Of a DNA stretch of 5,716 nucleotides, positions 1-5,693 are shown in pieces; position 1 is the stretch's first letter, and the number at the start of each line of letters is the position of its first letter. A program made the position numbers and the translations under genes. The DNA is taken from NCBI GenBank assembly GCA_030151635.1, contig JASLDF010000011.1, positions 1 through 5,716 on the forward strand, in the 5' to 3' direction. Below the pieces are notes generated by a model. It searched no databases and had not been told where the DNA came from. It was given only the letters and a program-made list of their open reading frames with translations. The DNA comes from Bacteroides sp. (GTDB taxonomy: Bacteria; Bacteroidota; Bacteroidia; Bacteroidales; Bacteroidaceae).

Positions 1-45
1 AAAAACATTTATAAGATTAATGCTATATTAATAGTCAAAAACGAT

Positions 46-53
46 TAATTTTG
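46..53 (+). promoter_or_regulatory. Putative -7 promoter box for purB
   Basis: TAATTTTG matches the Bacteroidota -7 consensus TAnnTTTG at every defined position and lies 30 bases before the purB start codon, which would leave a leader of roughly 20-25 bases. I see no clear TTTG-type -33 element at the usual distance upstream, so the call rests on the -7 box and its position. An AT-rich sequence could produce such a match by chance. Confidence 0.45.
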
Positions 54-83
54 TGATTTGTCATCAAGCTTTAAAACAATCTT

Positions 84-1430
84 ATGAATTTAGACTCTTT
101 GACCGCAGTATCTCCAATTGATGGGCGATACAGAAGTAAAACCGCAGATTTAGCACGCTATTTTTCAGAGTTCGCTTTGATTAAATACCGAGTGCAAGTA
201 GAAATTGAATATTTCATTAGTTTATGTAATATTCCTTTGCCTCAACTTAAAGGCGTAGATGCTTCGCTGTTTACAGACCTACGTGCCATTTATTCGAATT
301 TCTCGCTTGAAGATGCTGAGAAAATAAAATCAATTGAAGCTGTAACTAATCACGACGTAAAGGCTGTGGAATATTTCATTAAAGAGAAATTTGATGAGAT
401 TTCTAACCTAAAAGACTACAAAGAATTTATTCACTTTGGTTTGACTTCTCAGGATATAAATAATACATCGGTTCCACTATCTTTAAAAGATGCAATTCGT
501 GAAGTATATATGCCAAATATTACAGCTTTGGTAGATAAACTTGAAGAGTATGCAGAAGAGTGGAAGGATGTGTCAATGTTAGCTCGTACGCATGGACAGC
601 CGGCATCGCCAACTCGTTTAGGGAAAGAAATACAAGTTTTTGCTTATCGTTTGAAACAGCAAATTGCTATTTTAAATAATGTAATATATTCTGCCAAATT
701 TGGTGGTGCTACTGGAAACTTCAATGCACACCATGTGGCATATCCTGAATTTGACTGGAAAAAACAAGGCGAAAAGTTTTTAGAAGAACACTTGGGACTA
801 GTCCGTGAGGAGTATACTACTCAAATTTCAAATTACGATAATCTAGCTTCTCTATTTGATGCTTTGAAGCGTATTAACACAATTATTCTAGACTTAGATC
901 GAGATTTTTGGATGTATATATCGGAAGAGTACTTTAAGCAGAAAATCAAAGCTGGTGAAGTGGGTTCTAGTGCAATGCCGCATAAGGTTAATCCGATTGA
1001 TTTCGAAAACTCGGAAGGTAACATCGGGATTGCTAATGCTTTATTCAACCACTTATCAGAAAAGTTGCCGGTGTCAAGATTGCAAAGAGATTTGACAGAT
1101 TCTACTGTTTTACGAAATATTGGTGTACCTTTGGGGCATACATTAATTGCAATAAATAGTACACTTAAAGGTTTAAGTAAACTATTATTGAATCAGGGTG
1201 TTATTCAAAGTGATTTGGATAATTCTTGGAGTGTGGTAGCTGAGGCTATTCAAACAATTCTTAGAAGAGAAGGTTATCCTAATCCTTATGAAGCATTGAG
1301 AGATTTAACCAGAACAAATAAATCGATAACAGAACAATCAATACATGAATTTATCGATTCTTTACAAGTTTCTGAATCAATTAAAAAAGAGTTAAAGATG
1401 ATTAGTCCTCAGAACTATACGGGGATTTAA
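84..1430 (+). CDS. purB: Adenylosuccinate lyase (PurB)
   Basis: Cytosolic purine-biosynthesis enzyme of the fumarase/aspartase superfamily. The family performs two beta-eliminations that release fumarate: SAICAR to AICAR, and adenylosuccinate to AMP. The 448-residue product has the length of the E. coli-type PurB (about 456). Visible landmarks are T88-N-H-D91 (TNHDVKAVEYF), T121-S-Q-D-I-N-N127, the RTHGQPASPT block with H170 as the expected general acid, and the superfamily signature GSSAMPHKVNP at 294-304. S295 in that signature matches the catalytic serine of the flexible loop. All expected catalytic residues are present and the frame is intact. The ATG at 84 begins the typical PurB N-terminus (LTAVSPIDGRY) and is preceded by an A/T-rich leader without a Shine-Dalgarno motif. 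The pseudouridine synthase gene follows closely on the same strand, so both may be one transcript. Confidence 0.97.
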   Translation: MNLDSLTAVSPIDGRYRSKTADLARYFSEFALIKYRVQVEIEYFISLCNIPLPQLKGVDASLFTDLRAIYSNFSLEDAEKIKSIEAVTNHDVKAVEYFIKEKFDEISNLKDYKEFIHFGLTSQDINNTSVPLSLKDAIREVYMPNITALVDKLEEYAEEWKDVSMLARTHGQPASPTRLGKEIQVFAYRLKQQIAILNNVIYSAKFGGATGNFNAHHVAYPEFDWKKQGEKFLEEHLGLVREEYTTQISNYDNLASLFDALKRINTIILDLDRDFWMYISEEYFKQKIKAGEVGSSAMPHKVNPIDFENSEGNIGIANALFNHLSEKLPVSRLQRDLTDSTVLRNIGVPLGHTLIAINSTLKGLSKLLLNQGVIQSDLDNSWSVVAEAIQTILRREGYPNPYEALRDLTRTNKSITEQSIHEFIDSLQVSESIKKELKMISPQNYTGI

Positions 1431-1453
1431 AGAGTTTAATATAAAATATTTTG

Positions 1454-1465
1454 AGCCGTGAGGCT
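1454..1465 (+). promoter_or_regulatory. GTGA-loop mini-hairpin, copy 1, in the purB-rluB gap
   Basis: AGCCGTGAGGCT folds as a 4-bp stem (AGCC/GGCT) closed by GTGA, a GNRA-type tetraloop. An identical 12-base copy lies 86 bases downstream at 1540-1551, inside the coding region (within Phe-Ser-Arg-Glu-Ala). If translation starts at 1492, this copy ends 26 bases before the start codon. A role as a protein-binding or translation-control site is inference. A 12-base match in a window of this size can also arise by chance. Confidence 0.3.
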
Positions 1466-1491
1466 GTATGTTTCTTCAATATTATAATAAA

Positions 1492-2250
1492 ATGAATACA
1501 GAAAAAGAAAATTACCAAGACAATTCTTCTCAAGAATTCAGCCGTGAGGCTAACAATAATGAGAATAGCAGAGGTGGATACTACCGTCGTAATAACGACA
1601 ATGACAATTATGGTAATAATGATAGAGGCGGAAATTACCGTTCTAACAATAGATCATATAACGACAATAATCGTCGTCCATCTTACAATAGTGGGAACAG
1701 ATCTTCTTACAACAACAATAACAACGATAGACCCTATAATTCTAACGACAATAGAAGAGATAATAATTATAGAGGTGGTAATAACTACAATAATAACCAA
1801 GATGGTCAAAGAAGAAGTTTCAATAGAAACAACGACTCTAACCGTCCTTCTTATAACAACAGCTACCGCAATAATGACGGAGATAATGCTGGTGGATACA
1901 ACAACAGAAGATATAATAACAATTCAGGAGGGTACAACAATAACAGAAATTATTCTAATAATAACAGTTATGGTCAACGCTCTGAAAGACCATCTTTCCA
2001 AAGAAATGATGATAGTAAACCACGTCGTCCTCGTATAGATAGAAATAACGAAGGAGGAGGCTCTAGAGGTGGTTATAACAATAATTATAGCAATAATAAC
2101 TATGGTGGTCGTAGTAATAACAACTACGGAAACAATAGATATAACAACCGAGATAGTTATAATAGAGGTGGTGGTCAACGCAACAGCTATAATAACAATG
2201 GTAACTTTGGTGGTAATAATTATGACAATCGCGATAGCTTTGATCAAAAT
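1492..2250 (+). repeat. Low-complexity AAT/AAC-rich coding tract
   Basis: This part of the pseudouridine synthase gene encodes the Asn/Arg/Gly/Tyr-rich extension. It consists of irregular runs of AAT and AAC codons broken by Tyr (TAT/TAC), GGT/GGA and CGT/AGA codons. Recurrent blocks such as RGGY, YNNN and NNNY are visible, but there is no exact long period. The bias also opens Ile/Thr/Val-rich frames on both strands, which are not genes. Confidence 0.85.
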
Positions 2251-3021
2251 GCTAAATATAGCGTAAAGAAACAAATTGAGTATAAAGAAACTCAAGTTGA
2301 TCCGAACGAACCATTGCGTTTAAATAAATACCTTGCAAATGCAGGAGTTTGCTCTCGTAGAGAGGCAGACGAGTTTATTGCAGCGGGTGCAGTTGCTGTT
2401 AACGATCAAATTGTAACAGAATTGGGAACTAAGGTGAAAAGAGCTGATGAAGTACGTTTTAATGGAGATCCAGTTTCTATTGAACGTAAAATGTATGTTC
2501 TTTTGAATAAGCCTAAAGATTTTGTTACTACAATGGATGATCCAGAGGAAAGACGCACTGTAATGGATCTAGTGAAAGAATCTTGTGAAGAGCGAATTTA
2601 CCCAGTTGGTCGTTTGGACAAGAAAACTACAGGAGTTTTATTGTTGACTAATGATGGTGAACTTGCTTCAAAATTAACTCATCCAAAATATGACAAGAAA
2701 AAAATCTACCAAATTACTACTGATAGAAATGTAGCTAGAGCGGATATGGAAAAAATTCTTGAGGGTATTGAGTTGAGTGATGGTGAGATTAAAGCTGATG
2801 CTATTGATTACACTGATCCAAGAAAGATGAATCAAGTAGGTATTGAAATTCATTCAGGAAGAAATAGAATTGTTCGTCGTATCTTTGAATCACTAGGTTA
2901 TAAAGTAGTAAAACTTGACCGTGTGTTCTTCGCAGGATTGACTAAAAAAGGTCTTCGTCGTGGAGAATGGAGATATTTAACTCAACAAGAAGTAAACTTC
3001 TTGCAAATGGGTTCTTTTTAA
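1492..3021 (+). CDS. rluB: 23S/16S rRNA pseudouridine synthase (RluB/RsuA family) with long disordered N-terminal extension
   Basis: Family enzymes isomerise a specific uridine in rRNA to pseudouridine. Using the ATG at 1492 (509 residues), residues 1 to about 252 are low-complexity, made mostly of Asn, Arg, Gly, Tyr, Ser and Asp with several RGG motifs and almost no aliphatic residues. The S4 RNA-binding domain begins near residue 275 (LRLNKYLANAGVCSRREAD). The catalytic domain follows and contains the family motif PVGRLDKKTTGVLLLTNDG, whose Asp376 is the expected catalytic residue, and then GRNRIVRRIFESLGY. The C-terminal part alone is about the size of a complete E. coli RluB or RsuA. An in-frame ATG at 1468 would add eight residues (MFLQYYNK). 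I prefer 1492 because it has an A/T-rich leader and its N-terminus matches the composition that follows. The family assignment is firm. RluB rather than another family member is an inference from similarity and is not certain. Confidence 0.9.
   Translation: MNTEKENYQDNSSQEFSREANNNENSRGGYYRRNNDNDNYGNNDRGGNYRSNNRSYNDNNRRPSYNSGNRSSYNNNNNDRPYNSNDNRRDNNYRGGNNYNNNQDGQRRSFNRNNDSNRPSYNNSYRNNDGDNAGGYNNRRYNNNSGGYNNNRNYSNNNSYGQRSERPSFQRNDDSKPRRPRIDRNNEGGGSRGGYNNNYSNNNYGGRSNNNYGNNRYNNRDSYNRGGGQRNSYNNNGNFGGNNYDNRDSFDQNAKYSVKKQIEYKETQVDPNEPLRLNKYLANAGVCSRREADEFIAAGAVAVNDQIVTELGTKVKRADEVRFNGDPVSIERKMYVLLNKPKDFVTTMDDPEERRTVMDLVKESCEERIYPVGRLDKKTTGVLLLTNDGELASKLTHPKYDKKKIYQITTDRNVARADMEKILEGIELSDGEIKADAIDYTDPRKMNQVGIEIHSGRNRIVRRIFESLGYKVVKLDRVFFAGLTKKGLRRGEWRYLTQQEVNFLQMGSF
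1540..1551 (+). promoter_or_regulatory. GTGA-loop mini-hairpin, copy 2, inside rluB
   Basis: Exact second copy of AGCCGTGAGGCT (see 1454-1465), lying 48 bases into the coding region from the 1492 start. The flanks also share TT two bases before the repeat. Function unknown. Confidence 0.3.
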
Positions 3022-3047
3022 GAATAAAATACAATAACAAAATAACA

Positions 3048-3086
3048 AACAGCAAAGACTCTTAATTTAAAGATGTCTTTGCTGTT
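3048..3086 (+). terminator. Stem-loop between rluB and asnS, likely intrinsic terminator or attenuator
   Basis: AACAGCAAAGAC (3048-3059) pairs perfectly with GTCTTTGCTGTT (3075-3086), giving 12 bp. The stem can continue inward after a one-base bulge (T3074) with TCTT/AAGA, leaving a six-base loop. It begins 26 bases after the synthase stop codon. The following T-tract is weak (GATTTTAG), so termination may be partial. Because asnS starts only 24 bases after the stem and no TAnnTTTG box is visible between the genes, partial read-through into asnS is plausible. Confidence 0.6.
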
Positions 3087-3109
3087 GATTTTAGATAAGA
3101 TTAAATACA

Positions 3110-4513
3110 ATGGAAAAAATTAGTAGAACAAAGATTGTTGACCTTTTGAAACGTACCGATTTTGGTGCTAAGGTTAACGTAAAAGGTTGGGTACGTACTC
3201 GTAGAGGTAGTAAAAAAGTAAACTTTATTGCACTTAATGATGGTTCTACAATTAATAATGTTCAGCTAGTTGTTGACCTAGAACACTTCGATGAAGAATT
3301 GTTGAAAAAAATAACTACTGGCGCATGTCTTAGTGTAAACGGACTTTTGACTGAATCTGTAGGTTCTGGTCAAAATGCAGAAGTACAAGTTAAAGAAATT
3401 GAAGTGTATGGTGAGTGCGATAATACTTATCCTCTTCAAAAGAAAGGTCACTCTCTTGAGTTTTTGAGAGAAATTGCTCACTTAAGACCAAGAACAAACA
3501 CGTTTGGTGCAATTTTCCGTATTCGTCATAACATGGCTTATGCAATACATAAATACTTTCACGATAAAGGTTTCTTTTACTTCCACACACCTTTAATTAC
3601 AGCTTCTGATGCTGAAGGTGCTGGTGAGATGTTTCAAGTAACTACGCTTGATTTGAAAAACCCTCCGAGAACTGAAGATGGAGAGATTGATTATTCTGAA
3701 GATTTCTTTGGTAAAGAAGCAAACCTAACAGTTTCTGGACAATTGGAAGGTGAGTTGGCAGCAACTTCATTAGGTTCTATCTATACATTTGGACCTACAT
3801 TTAGAGCTGAAAACTCAAATACACCTAGACACTTGGCGGAATTCTGGATGATTGAGCCTGAGGTTGCGTTTAATGAGTTGCTAGACAATATGGATTTGGC
3901 GGAAGACTTTATTAAATACTGTATCCAATGGGCGCTTGATAATTGTCGTGATGATGTACAGTTTTTGAACGATCACTTCGATAAAGAATTAATAGCTCGT
4001 CTTGAGAGTGTTGTGAAAGAAGATTTCAAGCGTTTAACATATACTGATGGTATTGCTATCTTGGAAGAAGCTGTTGCAAAAGGTCATAAATTTGAATTCC
4101 CTATTTTCTGGGGTGCAGATTTAGCTTCTGAACACGAGCGTTTCTTGGTAGAAAATCACTTCAAACGTCCAGTAATTTTGATTGATTATCCAAAAGAAAT
4201 CAAAGCCTTCTACATGAAACAAAATGACGATGGCAAGACTGTGAAAGCAATGGATGTTCTATTTCCTAAGATTGGTGAAATCATTGGAGGTTCTGAACGT
4301 GAGTCAAGCTATGAGGTGTTGAAGCAAAGAATTGAAGAACTTAATATCCCTATTAAAGATATGTGGTGGTACCTTGAAACTCGTAAGTTTGGTACATGTC
4401 CTCATGCTGGATTTGGTTTAGGTTTTGAAAGATTATTGTTATTTGTAACAGGTATGGCTAATATCCGTGATGTTATTCCTTTCCCTCGTACACCGAATAA
4501 TGCTAATTATTAA
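3110..4513 (+). CDS. asnS: Asparaginyl-tRNA synthetase (AsnRS)
   Basis: Cytosolic class IIb aminoacyl-tRNA synthetase that charges tRNA-Asn with asparagine using ATP. At 467 residues it is the size of E. coli AsnRS (466). An N-terminal OB-fold anticodon-binding domain spans roughly residues 18-105, with the typical GWVRTRRGSKKVNFIALNDG block. Motif 1 begins near residue 136 (FRIRHNMAYAIHKYF). Motif 2 is FRAENSNTPRHLAEFWMIEPE from residue 231, with R232 the expected ATP-contacting arginine. Motif 3 is GFGLGFERLLLFVTG from residue 434, with R441. The RHLAEFWMIEPE sequence and C-terminal RDVIPFPRTPNNANY are AsnRS-like rather than AspRS-like. The frame is complete. The leader before the ATG is A/T-rich with no Shine-Dalgarno motif. 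Presence of asnS means Asn-tRNA can be made directly, without needing the Asp-tRNA transamidation route. Confidence 0.97.
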   Translation: MEKISRTKIVDLLKRTDFGAKVNVKGWVRTRRGSKKVNFIALNDGSTINNVQLVVDLEHFDEELLKKITTGACLSVNGLLTESVGSGQNAEVQVKEIEVYGECDNTYPLQKKGHSLEFLREIAHLRPRTNTFGAIFRIRHNMAYAIHKYFHDKGFFYFHTPLITASDAEGAGEMFQVTTLDLKNPPRTEDGEIDYSEDFFGKEANLTVSGQLEGELAATSLGSIYTFGPTFRAENSNTPRHLAEFWMIEPEVAFNELLDNMDLAEDFIKYCIQWALDNCRDDVQFLNDHFDKELIARLESVVKEDFKRLTYTDGIAILEEAVAKGHKFEFPIFWGADLASEHERFLVENHFKRPVILIDYPKEIKAFYMKQNDDGKTVKAMDVLFPKIGEIIGGSERESSYEVLKQRIEELNIPIKDMWWYLETRKFGTCPHAGFGLGFERLLLFVTGMANIRDVIPFPRTPNNANY

Positions 4514-4551
4514 AAGAAATAAATAGGGTGCTTAGACTACTCTTATTTTAT

Positions 4552-4589
4552 AAAACCCTCGTTACAATATTTTGTAGCGAGGGTTTTTT
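4552..4589 (+). terminator. Intrinsic terminator downstream of asnS
   Basis: AAAACCCTCGTTACAA (4552-4567) pairs with TTGTAGCGAGGGTTTT (4572-4587) over 16 bp, with a single G-U wobble and a four-base loop (TATT). A run of T continues to 4589. It starts 38 bases after the asnS stop codon and is the strongest terminator in the window. Confidence 0.92.
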
Positions 4590-4670
4590 GTTTGTTTCTA
4601 TCTCCTCATACAACACTCTCTCTTAGATAGGTTTTCTAGCCCGTTTAAAAACTGTTTAATCCGTAGTTGT

Positions 4671-4793
4671 TTGTCTTCCTATGATGAGTGAGTCTTCTTA
4701 CTGAGAAGACAGGCATCTCTTAGTAAGAAGGTCGAGTTGTCTCCCTACGATAGAGTCTTATCTGCAGTAGAGATAATTGTACTCTCGGTTTTT
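4671..4793. repeat. Imperfectly duplicated hairpin element, possible dispersed repeat or structured RNA
   Basis: Two related units lie side by side. TTGTCTTCCTATGAT (4671-4685) and TTGTCTCCCTACGAT (4737-4751) match at 13 of 15 positions, both differences being C/T transitions. Each is followed by AGTCTT (4691-4696 and 4754-4759) that leads into a hairpin. Hairpin 1 is GTCTTCT/AGAAGAC (4692-4698 with 4704-4710). Hairpin 2 is TTATCT/AGATAA (4758-4763 with 4771-4776) inside AGAGT/ACTCT (4752-4756 with 4781-4785). The left arm of hairpin 1 can instead pair with AGTAAGAAG at 4722-4730, giving a competing fold. TTTTT at 4789-4793 follows hairpin 2, as at the end of a short + strand transcript. Strand and function are unknown. 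Confidence 0.5.
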
Positions 4794-5039
4794 AGAATCT
4801 ATTTTCTGTTTAATAGGGCTGGTTTTAAAATTTACTGGCCTTTGAAAATGGTGTGTTTTTGGGCTTAGATGTATAAAGAAGAAAATCGCAGTTTTGTGTA
4901 TTGGAAGAATTTGCCGATTGCTTTTAGCATTAAAGGGGTGAGCCTCTGATAATGGCACTGATTGTTCCCGTGAGTTTAGTTTTTTCGTTTTTAATTGACT
5001 TTAGATATTTTAGTTGTTGTTTTATTTGAAATTAGGAAC

Positions 5040-5107
5040 TTGTAGAGTTGTTAAATTGACTGAAATTTTTGTTTGCAAACTGCTTGGAGTTTGCATTGTA
5101 GAGTTGT
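5040..5107. repeat. 12-base direct repeat flanking a hairpin
   Basis: TTGTAGAGTTGT occurs at 5040-5051 and again at 5096-5107. Between them TGCAAACT (5074-5081) pairs with AGTTTGCA (5088-5095) as an 8-bp stem with a six-base loop. A perfect 10-base palindrome, GTTTGCAAAC (5071-5080), overlaps the left arm. GCATTGTAG, which overlaps the second copy at 5093-5101, recurs at 5131-5139. No function is assignable. Confidence 0.45.
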
Positions 5108-5553
5108 GTATTCTAAGAAAAAAAGTTGTGGCATTGTAGGTTTGAGTCAAAAGTAGGGTAATAATCTTGGTTAATGTCAGTTTGTTTAGAATTCATGCTG
5201 CCTATACATTATAATCTTGATCGGGAATATTGAGAATGTGAGGTTCTGAAAAGATAGGAAAAACACTTCATAGATGCAGTGTGTAGTTTAGTTATCTGTA
5301 ATATACATGATTTTAAATGGTAAGTGGTTTACATACAGGATGTAAAAAGGTTCCAGATGTTGTATATACTGTGGAGGTTAAATGTGTTTTAATTAGTATA
5401 TAGAGGGGGGAGTCAGTCAGTCTTTTATTTATATAGGTTATTCTATCTCGTAATATTTCCAATGTTTCATGGAATTGATATTGTCTATGTATTTTATAAC
5501 CAGTAGTCTAATGTCTTTAGACCGATTGAGTAGTCTTGTTAAATTTAGGAAAT

Positions 5554-5587
5554 AAAAAAGAGGTATTTTATAAAAAAATACCTCTTT
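5554..5587 (-). terminator. Intrinsic terminator of tRNA-Lys
   Basis: Read on the - strand, AAAGAGGTATTTT (5587-5575) pairs with AAAATACCTCTTT (5569-5557) as a perfect 13-bp stem with a five-base loop, followed by a run of T (complement of 5559-5554). It begins two bases after the tRNA 3' end, so it fits as the tRNA gene's own terminator. Confidence 0.88.
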
Positions 5588-5589
5588 CG

Positions 5590-5662
5590 TGATCCGCCTG
5601 GGGCTCGAACCCAGGACCCCAACATTAAAAGTGTTGTGCTCTACCTGCTGAGCTAGCGAATC
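5590..5662 (-). tRNA. tRNA-Lys, anticodon UUU
   Basis: The - strand folds as a complete 73-base tRNA. The acceptor stem GATTCGC/GCGGATC is 7 bp with one T-G pair. The D arm is GCTC/GAGC. The anticodon arm is CAACA/TGTTG around the loop CTTTTAA, which sets the anticodon as TTT (5629-5627), hence lysine. The variable loop is 5 bases, the T arm is CTGGG/CCCAG with the loop TTCGAGC, and the discriminator base is A. The 3' CCA is not encoded (CGA follows), so it must be added by nucleotidyltransferase. The gene stands alone with its own promoter and terminator and points toward asnS. Confidence 0.97.
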
Positions 5663-5685
5663 ATCTTATTGCTGTTTAGCGAGTG

Positions 5686-5693
5686 CAAATATA
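5686..5693 (-). promoter_or_regulatory. -7 promoter box of tRNA-Lys
   Basis: On the - strand this reads TATATTTG, a full match to the Bacteroidota -7 consensus TAnnTTTG, 23 bases before the tRNA 5' end. A TTG at the extreme window edge (5716-5714) lies about 20 bases further upstream and could be part of a -33 element, but the window ends there. Confidence 0.7.

Larger units (their letters stand above)
4590..5553. other. Long noncoding stretch between convergent asnS and tRNA-Lys
   Basis: I find no convincing gene in these 964 bases. Frames on both strands are short and interrupted, and none shows a recognisable motif. The + strand is poor in C: at 5041-5100 I count 5 C against 14 G, and at 5281-5340 4 C against 13 G. 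The left part holds a duplicated hairpin element (4671-4793). The middle holds a 12-base direct repeat (5040 and 5096) around a hairpin. A few small stem-loops occur further right (TTTACAT/ATGTAAA at 5328-5346, GTCTAA/TTAGAC at 5506-5522), along with a G6 run followed by three AGTC units at 5405-5422. It could be a decayed gene, a transcribed noncoding region, or plain spacer. Confidence 0.7.

Noticed and set aside
833..1048. 71-codon open frame on the - strand inside purB
   Set aside because: Lies fully within a confidently assigned gene and has no recognisable motif.
1447..1453. TATTTTG as a promoter for the pseudouridine synthase
   Set aside because: The spacer in TAnnTTTG is one base short and there is no -33 element. 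Read-through from purB explains expression equally well.
1492..2250. CRISPR-like or exact tandem repeat array in the Asn-rich tract
   Set aside because: No constant repeat length or spacer pattern. The periodicity is codon-level only and the frame stays open through the S4 domain.
1544..2295. Ile/Thr/Val-rich open frames on both strands within the synthase gene (1544-2038 +, 2069-2266 +, 1924-2295 -)
   Set aside because: They are frame-shifted or complementary readings of AAT/AAC repeats. The resulting hydrophobic strings could be mistaken for membrane proteins but are composition artefacts.
3278..3590. Two - strand open frames inside asnS
   Set aside because: Overlap the conserved asnS reading frame and show no family features.
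4628..4635. TAGGTTTT as a promoter for a small RNA at 4671-4793
   Set aside because: Last base of the box is wrong, and the nearest upstream TTTG (4591-4594) is too far away for the usual spacing.
4758..4958. 66-codon - strand open frame (starts MPLSEAHPFN)
   Set aside because: No recognisable domain, it overlaps the duplicated hairpin element, and its composition is what the T/G-rich + strand would give by chance. Kept only as a note under the small-ORF finding.
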